A stretch of 48,576 nt of DNA from a candidate division TA06 bacterium 32_111 (GCA_001508335.1 LGFX01000012.1:1-48576); one strand, 5' to 3'. Shown: positions 24,497 to 33,825, numbered from the stretch's first letter. Made by a program: numbers and translations. Notes: a model not told the origin generated them from the sequence alone.

Positions 24497-26662
24497 ATGA
24501 AGAATAGAAGTTTATACTTATTGATTTTTTCACTTTTCTCATTTCTAAAAATTTGTTCAACAAACCTTTTACAGAACAACAGTTTTGAAAACTGGATCGA
24601 CACCTACCATCCAAACAACTGGTATCCTGACTCTTTATATACGGATACCTTCTATGTAGAGAGAGCAGAATTTCCTTTCTCTGGCAGTTACAGTTTGAAA
24701 GCGAATGTTTTTACAAAAACACAAGGTTTGACAGATATAGTTTCAGAGTATATCCCTGTTTCAGAGAATACAAAGTACAAAATAAAATCTTATGTTTACG
24801 ATAATGACCCATACTTATATGTAAAAATTTATCTTAATTATTATGGAAGCACTTACAATTTTTTATTGAACGATTTTACATTAGATTCAGTTGGGAATTC
24901 AACTTCTTGGCAATTCTTTCCAGAAACTCTTATAACAACACCTGCAAACTGTTATTATGTAAGGGTTGGTTTTCGTTTCTACGATATGGCGGGATTTCCG
25001 GGATCTGGAACAATATATATAGATTCTGTATTTTTTGGGGATACCACAATATCAACTTTTCCTGTAATAACAAATGTTACTCAAACTCCAACAACAGTTA
25101 CACCTAATGATTTTGTAACTGTTTCTGCTGATATAACCGATGATATATCTGTTACGACAGATTCTTTATACTATAGGGTTAACTCTGGAACTTGGAACAG
25201 TGTTTACAATGATAGTATAAAAGTTAACGGAAGATTTTATACGATTCCAAAGCAAACATCTGGAACAGTTGATTACTATATAATAGCAAAAGATGGTTCA
25301 GGTAACAGGACAGAGAGTTCTACATACTCATACGATATTTACATTTCCTCATCTTCAACCGTTAAAAAGGTTCTCTTTGATTATACGAAAAATCAAACAG
25401 CAGCAAATGCAGATTGGGTAATAGATAGAGATTATCCTACACCTTTACCATCATCTCCAACGAGAGAAACAGACTGGGACGGAGCGATATCCTCATGGGG
25501 GTTTGAACTCGATACTGCCGAAATTAACTGGAATGGTAATCTTATAACTTTCGAAGTTTACACCCTTCCTCCAGATTCTCCTATAAGATACAACTCTTCA
25601 AGCCAACTTGATCTAAAAAATTTTGACCTTTATGTAAACTGTGAGCCACAGAATCCTTTCACTTCAACTGAAAAAACAAACATTTTAAACTATGTTAAGG
25701 ATGGAGGTTCTCTGTTTATGATAGCGGACCATGTTTCATCGGATAGGGATGGAGATGGTTGGGACTCCCCAGAGATTTGGCAGGATTTTGGTTCAGATTC
25801 TTTTGGCATCCATTTCCAACAGGTTGGAGAGGGATACAACTACATTTCAGATTCCACAAACAACTATGACACTACCAATGACACTATTACCAATGGTCCA
25901 TTCGGGAGCGTTTCAGGTTACTTTCATTTCCATGCTGGAACGATGATACCAAAAAATGCAAATTCGAAGGCTATAGCACTCGTTGGTTCAAACTATTCTA
26001 TGCTTTCCGTTGCTTACTATGGGAAAGGTAAAGTTGCAGGTTGTGGAGACTCATCACCTTTCGATGATGGAACAGGCAACCCTTCGGATAATCTTTACGA
26101 TGGCTGGAATGAGGGAGTTTCAAGAAAACTTTTACTTAACACAACATTCTGGCTAGTTATAGATTCACTGGATATCCTACAAGGTTTGAACGAGATTTCA
26201 TACCTTTGTAAACAGACAGAGGAAACTCTTTACATTGAAATAAATATCGATTCCCATCAAACATATGAAACTGTTAAACTTTACAAAAGAAATAACAACC
26301 TCTTTAAACTCATTGATTTTGCAAAGAGTGAAAAGAGAGTTGTTCTGAAAGATAAAAGTTTGGTTGGAGAAACTCAATATATGGTGGAATTCATCTCAAA
26401 AGAAGGGGAAATAGCAAAAAGTTTTACATTCAAATTCTTTCCAAAAAATTTGAAGAATGAAAAAGTTTATTTTGATGTTAAAAGGAATAAACTTATATTT
26501 TCAAGCGATAAAGAGAAAGATTTAAAAATTATAGATATTACAGGTAAAATTCTGCTGAAAGATAAGGTAAGTAAGGAAATCGATCTTAGAAATCTGAAAA
26601 AGGGAATATATTTTGTAACGGTTGATGGAAAAAGTTTATACAAATTTTATAAATTGAAATGA
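24497..26662 (+). CDS. Secreted multidomain protein with T9SS-type C-terminal sorting domain
   Basis: The 721 residues begin with a signal peptide (about 1-22). Next come a carbohydrate-binding-like beta domain (about 23-182, starting LLQNNSFENW), an FN3/Ig-like domain (about 189-283) and a large alpha/beta domain (about 290-555). That domain starts VKKVLFDYTKNQ and has LKNFDLYVNCEPQNPF and LNYVKDGGSLFMIADH, as in class-I glutamine-amidotransferase-like folds. It contains the acidic DRDGDGWDSPE, a possible Ca2+ loop. The last about 70 residues (LKIIDITGKILL, LKKGIYFVTVDG, YKFYKLK) match the type A sorting domain of T9SS cargo. Export across the outer membrane by T9SS and surface attachment are inferred from this tail. 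Substrate and activity are unknown. The stop overlaps the smpB start (ATGA). Confidence 0.8.
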   Translation: MKNRSLYLLIFSLFSFLKICSTNLLQNNSFENWIDTYHPNNWYPDSLYTDTFYVERAEFPFSGSYSLKANVFTKTQGLTDIVSEYIPVSENTKYKIKSYVYDNDPYLYVKIYLNYYGSTYNFLLNDFTLDSVGNSTSWQFFPETLITTPANCYYVRVGFRFYDMAGFPGSGTIYIDSVFFGDTTISTFPVITNVTQTPTTVTPNDFVTVSADITDDISVTTDSLYYRVNSGTWNSVYNDSIKVNGRFYTIPKQTSGTVDYYIIAKDGSGNRTESSTYSYDIYISSSSTVKKVLFDYTKNQTAANADWVIDRDYPTPLPSSPTRETDWDGAISSWGFELDTAEINWNGNLITFEVYTLPPDSPIRYNSSSQLDLKNFDLYVNCEPQNPFTSTEKTNILNYVKDGGSLFMIADHVSSDRDGDGWDSPEIWQDFGSDSFGIHFQQVGEGYNYISDSTNNYDTTNDTITNGPFGSVSGYFHFHAGTMIPKNANSKAIALVGSNYSMLSVAYYGKGKVAGCGDSSPFDDGTGNPSDNLYDGWNEGVSRKLLLNTTFWLVIDSLDILQGLNEISYLCKQTEETLYIEINIDSHQTYETVKLYKRNNNLFKLIDFAKSEKRVVLKDKSLVGETQYMVEFISKEGEIAKSFTFKFFPKNLKNEKVYFDVKRNKLIFSSDKEKDLKIIDITGKILLKDKVSKEIDLRNLKKGIYFVTVDGKSLYKFYKLK

Positions 26663-27114
26663 AAATTTTACAGAAGAATAAAAAATTATATTTCGATTAT
26701 GAAGTTCTTGAAGATTTTGAGGCTGGAATCGTTTTAAAAGGTGATGAGGTTAAATCTATAAGAAGAGGAGCATTCTCTATAAAGGAAGCATACTGTAAAA
26801 TAGATAAAGAGAGGTTAGAGATTTTTCTTTACGATATGACAATAGATAAAAACCCTTATGGAACACACACAACTATTGAACCGAGAAGGAAAAGGAAACT
26901 TTTACTACACAAAAACCAGATAAAAAGGTTGCTTAGAAAAATAGAGGAAAAGGGTTTGACTTTAAAACCTGTTGAAGTATACTTAAACGATAGAAATTTG
27001 GTTAAAATTAAGATCAGTTTATGTAAAGGGAAAAAAATGTATGATAAAAAAGAGAGTATTAAAAGAAAGGATTATGAAAGAGAAGTTTCAAGGGATCTTA
27101 AAAATTACAGGTAA
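26659..27114 (+). CDS. smpB: SsrA-binding protein SmpB
   Basis: The tmRNA partner in trans-translation, which frees ribosomes stalled on broken mRNA. The 151-residue protein has the family features ILQKNKKLYFDYEV, EAGIVLKGDEVKSIR, KEAYCKI, the NPYGTH region, RKRKLLLHKNQIKRLL and a basic C-terminal tail. It starts within the stop codon of the secreted-protein gene (ATGA), an unusual partner. The ssrA RNA gene is not visible in the window. Confidence 0.96.
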   Translation: MKILQKNKKLYFDYEVLEDFEAGIVLKGDEVKSIRRGAFSIKEAYCKIDKERLEIFLYDMTIDKNPYGTHTTIEPRRKRKLLLHKNQIKRLLRKIEEKGLTLKPVEVYLNDRNLVKIKISLCKGKKMYDKKESIKRKDYEREVSRDLKNYR

Positions 27115-28528
27115 TCTTTTAAGATTACAAATATTTTTTATTCTATTCATTTGCCTAAATATACATTCTGCAAGTTATTTTGAAATAAACAAAAATGGAA
27201 AAGTTGATTCTTTGCAGATAGAGAACTTGGAGGGAATAGAATATGTTGATCTTAACATTCTTGTAAACCTTTTAAATGGGAAAATTAAATTTAAAAAGGT
27301 TCAGGAAGAGATTACGGTTGAAACTGATAAAAACTATGCTATTCTACTTATAAACTCCCCTTTTGTAAAGGTTGGTGGAAACACTTACAAAATCTCCTAT
27401 ACTCCAATTTTGAAAGAACAACAGATATTTTTTCCTGTGAAAAGTATAAAACAACTTTTCGAAAAACTTTTACCTGAAGAAACGGTTTTTTTAGATTACA
27501 CCATAAAATATTTTGAAAAATTGTCCCTTAAGAAAATTAAAGAGAATGAAACAAGTATCACTCTCATCTTCAACAAAATACCGAAAACTTCCTATGAGTT
27601 AACACAAAGGGATATAATTTTATTTTTCAAAGATTGCTTTATAAATGAGGACTCTTTCAGAATAAAAAATTCGAAAAACCTTATAAGGGTAGCACAACCT
27701 ATAAATGATGAAGATGGTTCAACTTACATTATAACATTCTCTCCAGAATTTTTGTTCGATACTCTACTTTTATTTCAGGACTCTATCAGATTAAATTTTA
27801 TAAAATTTAAAAAAAGTAATAATGTGAGCCAACCACAAACTATTAAAACTATTATAATAGATGCAGGGCATGGTGGAAAAGACCCTGGTGCTATAGGGTA
27901 TAATGGAACGAAAGAGAAAAATCTAAATCTCGATATAGCACTAAGGTTGAGGGATAAATTAAAGAACAACCTTAGTGGCATAAATGTCGTTCTCACAAGA
28001 TCTGACGATAGGTTTCTATCACTCAAGGATAGAACAAATTTCGCAAACAAATATAAAAATAGCCTCTTCGTTTCAATACATTGTAATGCATCAAAAAATA
28101 AAGAAGCAAAAGGTTTTGAAACATATTTTCTTTCAACAGCAAAAACTGATTGGGAAAGAGCCGTGGAAGCAAGAGAAAACGCTTCTGTAACTTTTGATCT
28201 TCCTGAAACCGAAAAGAAAGGAATAGATTTTATATTTTTTGATCTTGCCCAGAATGAGTTTTTAGAGGAATCATCAAGATTGGCAGAACTTGTTCAGATA
28301 AGATTTGAAAAAAAGTATAAGGGGGGTGAAAGAGGGGTTAGACAGGCAGGTTTCTATGTGTTGAAAGGTAATTTTATGCCTGCAATTCTTGTTGAATGTG
28401 GTTACATTTCAAATAAGGATGAGGAAAAAATGTTGAAAAACAAAGGTTATAGAGATGAATTAGCGCAGTTGATATTTGAGGGTATAAGAGATTTTATAAA
28501 AGAACATGAAAAAAAAGTTACAAAATAG
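27074..28528 (+). CDS. N-acetylmuramoyl-L-alanine amidase (AmiC-type) with copper-amine-oxidase-like N-domain
   Basis: A zinc amidase that cuts peptide stems from murein in the periplasm. The chosen start (ATG at 27074) has an SD-like GAAAGG and yields a protein of 484 residues with a signal segment (LLRLQIFFILFICLNIHS). An ATG at 27041 is also in frame, but lies deeper in smpB. After a copper-amine-oxidase-N1-like domain and an AMIN-like middle comes Amidase_3: IIIDAGHGGKDPG with the first zinc His, TKEKNLNLD with the zinc Glu, SIHCNAS with the second His, and LVECGYISN with the catalytic Glu. All catalytic residues are present. It overlaps murI by 23 bases, pairing murein turnover and synthesis. 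Confidence 0.92.
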   Translation: MKEKFQGILKITGNLLRLQIFFILFICLNIHSASYFEINKNGKVDSLQIENLEGIEYVDLNILVNLLNGKIKFKKVQEEITVETDKNYAILLINSPFVKVGGNTYKISYTPILKEQQIFFPVKSIKQLFEKLLPEETVFLDYTIKYFEKLSLKKIKENETSITLIFNKIPKTSYELTQRDIILFFKDCFINEDSFRIKNSKNLIRVAQPINDEDGSTYIITFSPEFLFDTLLLFQDSIRLNFIKFKKSNNVSQPQTIKTIIIDAGHGGKDPGAIGYNGTKEKNLNLDIALRLRDKLKNNLSGINVVLTRSDDRFLSLKDRTNFANKYKNSLFVSIHCNASKNKEAKGFETYFLSTAKTDWERAVEARENASVTFDLPETEKKGIDFIFFDLAQNEFLEESSRLAELVQIRFEKKYKGGERGVRQAGFYVLKGNFMPAILVECGYISNKDEEKMLKNKGYRDELAQLIFEGIRDFIKEHEKKVTK

Positions 28529-29330
28529 CCCAGTTGGAATATTCGACTCCGGAATCGGAGGTTTAACTGTTTTAAAGGAAATTAGGAAAGTTTTACCAAA
28601 TGAGGATCTGATCTATTTCGGTGATACTGCACGAGTTCCTTACGGAATAAAATCGGTTGCAACTATACAAAAGTATGCAATTCAGGATGTTAATTTCTTA
28701 CTTAAAAAGGATGTTAAACTCATCGTTGTTGCATGCAATACAGTATCCTCGAATGCGATGGACATCTTAAGAACAAAATTTAAAAATATACCATTCGTTG
28801 ATGTCCTTATTCCAAATGCACTTTACGCTTCTCAGATAACTAACAACTTAAAAATAGGTGTGATAGGTACTCCAGCAACTATAGGTTCAGGTTCCTACAG
28901 AAAAGTTTTGAAAAGGTTCAATCCTAAGATAAAAGTTTTTTCAAAAATGACTCCACTTCTCGTTCCTCTCGCGGAGGAAGGGTTTTTGAAGGGAGAGATA
29001 ACCAGACTCGTCTTAAAGAATTATCTCGGTGGACTGATAAATAAAAATATCGATACGCTTATACTTGGATGTACACATTATCCACTTTTTGAGAAAGAGA
29101 TATCAAAAATCTGTGGTAAAAAAATTTCAATAGTTAATTCCGCTTTACAGACGGCAAGAACTGTAAAAAATATTCTTGAAGATAATGATATAGAAAATCG
29201 AAAAGAAACTTTTGGAAATATAAAAATTTATCTTTCGGATATACCTGTTAACTTTTCAAAAACAGTTTACAAGTTTCTTAAACTTGATCTAAAAAACGGA
29301 ATTGAAAAGGTTGATATTGAAAAGTATTAA
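28506..29330 (+). CDS. murI: Glutamate racemase
   Basis: Supplies D-glutamate for peptidoglycan. The 274-residue protein shows IFDSGIGGLTVL (12-23), DTARVPYG (40-47), the first catalytic cysteine in ACNTVSS (76-82) and the second in LGCTHYPLF near residue 187. Length and motif order are standard. It starts inside the amidase gene and ends with a four-base convergent overlap with the pilin-like gene on the other strand. I see no terminator hairpin at that junction. Confidence 0.96.
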   Translation: MKKKLQNSPVGIFDSGIGGLTVLKEIRKVLPNEDLIYFGDTARVPYGIKSVATIQKYAIQDVNFLLKKDVKLIVVACNTVSSNAMDILRTKFKNIPFVDVLIPNALYASQITNNLKIGVIGTPATIGSGSYRKVLKRFNPKIKVFSKMTPLLVPLAEEGFLKGEITRLVLKNYLGGLINKNIDTLILGCTHYPLFEKEISKICGKKISIVNSALQTARTVKNILEDNDIENRKETFGNIKIYLSDIPVNFSKTVYKFLKLDLKNGIEKVDIEKY

Positions 29331-29920
29331 TCTACACTTGATTTTTCACCCTGAAGAAAGAATACTTCCAACTTCTCACCTGTCATATCTTTTGTAGTTA
29401 CTGGAAGCGAATCCTGTTTGAATCCTATAACAGTGTACTTCTTCACTTCAAGTTTAAATGACTCCAACTTTTTAAGGTCATCTTTTGTTTTGTTTGGTTT
29501 GTTAGCAAGTTCATTGTAAGATGCAAGATCTGGAATAAAGAATCCAACAGCGAATGTTCCCGCTTTTCCTCTCTGTGAACCATGTTTCCCTGAAAGTGTA
29601 TTATCAACAATATCAAGAGTATTTTCCAGGGAATATGTTTTTATATCTCCCTCTTTATAATTCTCATTGGTATAAGGATTTTTAATGCCAAACTCTTTCA
29701 GGTAATCATATATTTTACCGTCAATTTTATCAGTTAATTCTCCGTTGTTATCAAGTGTAACATACTTTTCGTATGCTGCTCTTAAAGCGTATATATTTGA
29801 AATCATATTGTAATTGTTGTTAGCTTCTTTATTTTTAACATATCCAGGATATATTAAAATGTAAAGAAGAATTGCTGTTGCTATAACTATACCGACCTCT
29901 AAAAATGGAAATTTTTTCAT
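29327..29920 (-). CDS. Type IV pilin/pseudopilin-like protein with non-standard leader
   Basis: The 197-residue protein begins MKKFPFLEVGIVIATAIL. If Phe4 is taken as mature residue 1, glutamate falls at +5 and proline at +22 (YPGYVKNK), exactly as in type IV pilins. A hydrophobic helix, then a polar globular part with NPYTNENYKEGD resembling the GspG-type calcium/sheet region, complete the picture. The residue before the expected cut is Lys, not Gly, and the leader is only three residues, so standard prepilin peptidase cleavage is doubtful. The start is firm: SD AGGAG seven bases upstream and a near-consensus promoter just before it. It stands alone between two operons. Confidence 0.65.
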   Translation of the reverse strand: MKKFPFLEVGIVIATAILLYILIYPGYVKNKEANNNYNMISNIYALRAAYEKYVTLDNNGELTDKIDGKIYDYLKEFGIKNPYTNENYKEGDIKTYSLENTLDIVDNTLSGKHGSQRGKAGTFAVGFFIPDLASYNELANKPNKTKDDLKKLESFKLEVKKYTVIGFKQDSLPVTTKDMTGEKLEVFFLQGEKSSVD

Positions 29921-29948
29921 CTGTTTACTCCTGTTTTTTTAATAATTT

Positions 29949-29976
29949 ATTATAGTAAATCGATAGATTTTGTCAA
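29949..29976 (-). promoter_or_regulatory. Near-consensus sigma-70 promoter for the pilin-like gene
   Basis: On the minus strand TTGACA (29976-29971) and TATAAT (29954-29949) are both perfect, with a 16-base spacer. Transcription would begin near 29942, leaving a leader of about 22 bases that holds the SD AGGAG. This is the strongest promoter match I found in the window. Confidence 0.85.
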
Positions 29977-29990
29977 CATCTTTCTATAAT

Positions 29991-30857
29991 TTAAATGAAA
30001 TGCACATCGTTCAAATCTTTGACTATTTTTTTAAAAAAGGTTCTCTGCCTTTTTACAAGTAAAAGGGTGTTTCTAACTATTTTTTCTTTCATCTTATCTT
30101 TCGTAATTAAACCTTTTATATACTCTAAGGTTTCAAAATAACCTATAACAGGTTTCTCATAAAAAATATTTTCCCCATAAATGGACATAATCTTTTCAAC
30201 CTCTTCTATAAGTCCTCTGGAAACCATTCTCTCAACCCTTTTGGATATTCTTAACCTTAATTGATCTTTATCCAAAAAAATATAATTCACCTTTTTAATT
30301 TTGAAATCAACGCTTTTTTTCTTTTTATAAAATGAACTTATTGGTTTGTTCGTTTCAAAATAAACTTCAAGGGATCTTGCTATCCTCTGTTTATCATTCC
30401 TGTTTAACTCCTCAGCTCTTTTTGGATCAACCTTCTTAAGAAGTTCGTAAAGGTAAAAAATACCTTTATCCTTTAAAATGTTTTCAACCTTTTTTTTTGT
30501 TTCGATTGAAACATCTGGGATATCATCGAGTCCATAAATTAGAGAGTTTAGATAGAAAGGGGTTCCAACACTTAAAATTATTTTTTTATCCTCACTTTCA
30601 ACATACTCCTTGAATTTCCTTAAAAAATCACCTGCTGAAAAATTCTGGTTATACTCAACGATATCTACAAAATAGTGTCGCACTCTTTCAAGGAAATCTT
30701 TATCTGGTTTTGCGGTTCCAATATCGAGGAATTTATAAATCTGCCTTGAATCACAGTTAAAAACAACGAACTTCTCTTTTTTTGATCTTTCCTTTAAAAG
30801 ATCAGTTTTCCCTGATGCGGTTTCTCCGAGTAATAATTCTATCTCCTTCTGAACCAT
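29991..30857 (-). CDS. miaA: tRNA dimethylallyltransferase
   Basis: Adds a dimethylallyl group to A37 of tRNAs that read UNN codons. The 288-residue protein has the P-loop GETASGKTDLL (11-21), NCDSRQIYKFLDIGTAKPD (34-52, with the DSxQxY motif), DIVEYNQNFSAGDF and the C-terminal VKRQRTFF tRNA-contacting segment. Its start overlaps mutL by 19 bases. The isoprenoid donor would come from the MEP pathway whose IspD and IspF are also in the window. Confidence 0.95.
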   Translation of the reverse strand: MVQKEIELLLGETASGKTDLLKERSKKEKFVVFNCDSRQIYKFLDIGTAKPDKDFLERVRHYFVDIVEYNQNFSAGDFLRKFKEYVESEDKKIILSVGTPFYLNSLIYGLDDIPDVSIETKKKVENILKDKGIFYLYELLKKVDPKRAEELNRNDKQRIARSLEVYFETNKPISSFYKKKKSVDFKIKKVNYIFLDKDQLRLRISKRVERMVSRGLIEEVEKIMSIYGENIFYEKPVIGYFETLEYIKGLITKDKMKEKIVRNTLLLVKRQRTFFKKIVKDLNDVHFI

Positions 30858-32509
30858 TTTTCAAAATCATCAATAGTAAAGGTAATGAATGTTGGTCTCC
30901 CATGTGGACACGCATGTGGATTTTCACATTTGAAAAGTTGATTGAAAAGTTCCTCCATCTCAACATAATTCAACTTTTTTCCTGCTTTTATGGATGATTT
31001 ACAAGCGACTAACTTTAAAATTTCATCAAACTCACTTCCAAAACCTAAATTATAAATTTCATTGACGAAATCCTCAAAATCTTCCTTATTGAAATCCTCT
31101 TCTATTATCGATGGAACAGATTCAACAAGGACTTTGTTGTTATCAAAAACCCTTATCGAAAATCCCAAATTTTCAAACCTTTCGATATTCTCACTAACGA
31201 AAATGTATGTGTCAGATTTTAATCTTAAAGTGAATGGGAATAAAAGTTTTTGCGAAGTTATTTTCTCTTTCTCTTTTAAAAGTTTCTCATAGGATATCCT
31301 TTCAGCAGCAGCATGTTGGTCCAATATGTAAAGTTTATCTTTTACCGAAACAAAAATGTAAGAGTTCAAAAATTGCCAGAATTTTGAACTCTCAAAAGAG
31401 ATGTTTGTATTCTTTTTTTCGGAAAGATAAAAATCAACATCTGAAAAAAGTTTTTCCTCCCTAACAAAAAAATCAGGTTTTGAAAGAAAAACAGATTCTT
31501 TTATTCTTTCATTTTCAACAAAATTTTTTTCAACAGATAGCCCACTCTTTACAGCCCTGTTAACCACAAAGAATAGATCATTCTCTGAAGAGAATTTAAC
31601 TTCTTTTTTCATAGGATGAACATTGAAGTCAACAAGGTTGGGAGATATTTCAATAAGAATTATGTATGGAGTAAAACCTCTTTTAAGTTGTGTTCCAAAA
31701 GCACTGAAAATCGCTTTTTTTATCTGGGGATAATATATGTACCTTTTGTTTACAAAAACCATGCTAAACTTATATTTTAAACTGTTAAAAAGGTTTGGAT
31801 TACCAACAAAACCTTTTATCCTGATTCCCCTTTCAAAATAATCTAAGGAGAATGTTTCTTTTATAAAACTTTCCCCCTTAAGTTCTTTTATCCTTTCCTT
31901 GAAATCCGCTGTTTTAAGATTATAAACAATATGCCCATCAACTATTAATTTGAAACTTATTTCAGGGTTTGCAATAGAATGGAATACAAACTCATCCTCA
32001 ACCTTTTTTTGTTCATATGCATCTGACTTCAGAAATTTTTTTCTCGCAGGAATATTTTTGAAAAGATCCTTTACAACTATGCTTGTTCCTTTTTCAATAG
32101 ATGATCTCTCAACTCCCCTTACCTCTCCACAATCTATAACAATACTGTTTCCTACATCATCCTCTTTCACTTTCGATTCAATGGTCAACTTTGAAACAAG
32201 TCCAACTGAATACAAAGCCTCACCTCTGAACCCATATGTTATTATGCTCTTAAGATCGTCAAGAGTGTTGATTTTACTTGTAGCATGTTTTTTTGTTGCG
32301 AAGAGAAGATCATCCCTATCCATCCCTTCGCCGTCATCTATAACATTTATAAGTTCCTTTCCACCTTTGTTTATAGAAACAATGATGCTTGACGCTTTAG
32401 CATCTATGGAATTTTGTATCAACTCTCTAACCACTGAAGCAGGTCTATCTATAACCTCACCTGCAGCGATGAAAGAGTAAACGGACTCAGGTAAAAGTTT
32501 AATTTTCAC
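30839..32509 (-). CDS. mutL: DNA mismatch repair protein MutL
   Basis: The 556-residue protein has the GHKL ATPase motifs IAAGEVIDRPASVVREL (14-30), NSIDA, DDGEGM, KHATSKI and TYGFRGEAL in its N-terminal half. The C-terminal half carries the endonuclease motif DQHAAAERISYEKL and CPHGRP, plus ACKSSIKAG. It is thus the nicking type of MutL, as in bacteria lacking MutH. mutS is not adjacent. The gene starts one base after the EAL gene ends and overlaps miaA, the frequent mutL-miaA pairing. Confidence 0.96.
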   Translation of the reverse strand: MKIKLLPESVYSFIAAGEVIDRPASVVRELIQNSIDAKASSIIVSINKGGKELINVIDDGEGMDRDDLLFATKKHATSKINTLDDLKSIITYGFRGEALYSVGLVSKLTIESKVKEDDVGNSIVIDCGEVRGVERSSIEKGTSIVVKDLFKNIPARKKFLKSDAYEQKKVEDEFVFHSIANPEISFKLIVDGHIVYNLKTADFKERIKELKGESFIKETFSLDYFERGIRIKGFVGNPNLFNSLKYKFSMVFVNKRYIYYPQIKKAIFSAFGTQLKRGFTPYIILIEISPNLVDFNVHPMKKEVKFSSENDLFFVVNRAVKSGLSVEKNFVENERIKESVFLSKPDFFVREEKLFSDVDFYLSEKKNTNISFESSKFWQFLNSYIFVSVKDKLYILDQHAAAERISYEKLLKEKEKITSQKLLFPFTLRLKSDTYIFVSENIERFENLGFSIRVFDNNKVLVESVPSIIEEDFNKEDFEDFVNEIYNLGFGSEFDEILKLVACKSSIKAGKKLNYVEMEELFNQLFKCENPHACPHGRPTFITFTIDDFEKWFRRR

Positions 32510-32510
32510 T

Positions 32511-33815
32511 TTAGTTTTTAACTTTTATCTTTGGGAAAGGATTCTCAGGCATAGCGATGAAGAATCCCTGACCATACTTTATTCCAATACTTTTCAACGT
32601 TTCGAACTCATCTTCCGTCTCTATGCCTTCAGCGATAATTTCCGCACCTAACCTTTCGGTAAAAGGTATAAGTGTTTCAAGAAGATCCTTTTTTATAAGA
32701 TTTTTATGAATATCCCTTATAAGTGCCATATCGTATTTCAAAAAGTTAGGTTTCAATTCAGAAATCGTTCTCAAAGATGAATAACCTGCTCCCATATCAT
32801 CTATGGCAATTTTAAATCCTTTATCTTTCAAAATCCTAACAGATTTATTGAATGACTGATAGTCTGTAACAGCAAGTTTCTCTGTTATCTCTATAACCAC
32901 ATTCTCTTTCGGTATATAATGTTCTTCAAGGAAATTTTCAAACTTTTTTGATTTAAATTCGGGATCATATATTCCTTTTGCACTTGAATTCAAAAAGAGT
33001 AATCTGCCATTTAACTTCTCCGGCAGGTGAACAACAGCATTGGTTCTACAAATCCTTTCAAGATCAAGTAACATATCGGTTTCGACTGCATAGGAAAAGA
33101 GAATTTCAGAATTTGATAAAAAGGAATCGTTGGTTATCCTTGATAACGCTTCATATCCAAGCACATCACCATTTTTCAGATCTATTATCGGCTGGTATAC
33201 TGTTCTTATCTCGTTATTCGCTATTATGTATTCAAGGTTAAGATCCCTATCAAGCCTCGATTCCTCTTTCTGCCTTTCAATTATCCTTCTCGCTTTATCT
33301 ATGGCTTGGAAAATAGTCCTTTCCATCCTTCTTGTTGGACTCTTTGTAAAGAATGAATATCCTATTCTAAAAACTTTTGTAGCGAAAATGTAGTTAGGTT
33401 CCCAACCTGGAAGTTCATTCTCGATTTTTGATTTTATCCTTTTTTCCATCATCTCAACTTCATCGTTGGAAAGTATATTACCATTTTTATCGGTGGAAAG
33501 GAACAAAAGTATCTCTCCACTTCTTACTCCGGTTAATGTTATGATAGTGTTTTCAGGAAGAATCTCTTTTTTCAAAAAGGAAATAGAATTCACAGTCTGC
33601 CTTATCAATTTATCATACATCTGCCATCCATAGAGTGATTCTATATCTTTAGTGATATCTATATAGATGACAACAACTTTACCATAATCATCGGAGAGTT
33701 TTCTTATATCCTCTATTACAAGCGGGAGAACAGGAAGCCCAGTGTTCATATCGTATAGACAACTTTTAAACCTCAACCACTCAGTGTGCATCTGAAAATA
33801 ATCTTTTTCGTTCAT
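32511..33815 (-). CDS. Degenerate GGDEF plus intact EAL domain protein (c-di-GMP phosphodiesterase)
   Basis: The 434 residues hold an N-terminal GGDEF-like domain (about 18-180) in which the signature is replaced by RSGEILLFL, so cyclase activity is not expected. An EAL domain (about 190-430) follows with the catalytic set: YEALSR, VIEITEK, IDDMGAGYSSL, LKYDMALI, AEGIETEDE and YGQGFF. No membrane segment or other sensor domain is present; input may come through the GGDEF remnant binding GTP. It follows the receiver gene by ten bases, so it is probably controlled with, or by, the histidine kinase-receiver pair. Confidence 0.9.
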   Translation of the reverse strand: MNEKDYFQMHTEWLRFKSCLYDMNTGLPVLPLVIEDIRKLSDDYGKVVVIYIDITKDIESLYGWQMYDKLIRQTVNSISFLKKEILPENTIITLTGVRSGEILLFLSTDKNGNILSNDEVEMMEKRIKSKIENELPGWEPNYIFATKVFRIGYSFFTKSPTRRMERTIFQAIDKARRIIERQKEESRLDRDLNLEYIIANNEIRTVYQPIIDLKNGDVLGYEALSRITNDSFLSNSEILFSYAVETDMLLDLERICRTNAVVHLPEKLNGRLLFLNSSAKGIYDPEFKSKKFENFLEEHYIPKENVVIEITEKLAVTDYQSFNKSVRILKDKGFKIAIDDMGAGYSSLRTISELKPNFLKYDMALIRDIHKNLIKKDLLETLIPFTERLGAEIIAEGIETEDEFETLKSIGIKYGQGFFIAMPENPFPKIKVKN

Positions 33816-33825
33816 GAAATCTCCA

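Noticed and set aside
29320-29345. Terminator between murI and the pilin-like gene
   Set aside because: The genes overlap by four bases and I find no GC-rich hairpin followed by a T-run on either strand.
29940-29955. Palindrome ATTTA/TAAAT as an operator for the pilin-like promoter
   Set aside because: The arms are only five A/T pairs overlapping the -10 box, expected by chance in such AT-rich DNA.
31950-32480. Plus-strand open frame opposite mutL (176 codons)
   Set aside because: It lies wholly over the conserved MutL ATPase region and shows no family features.
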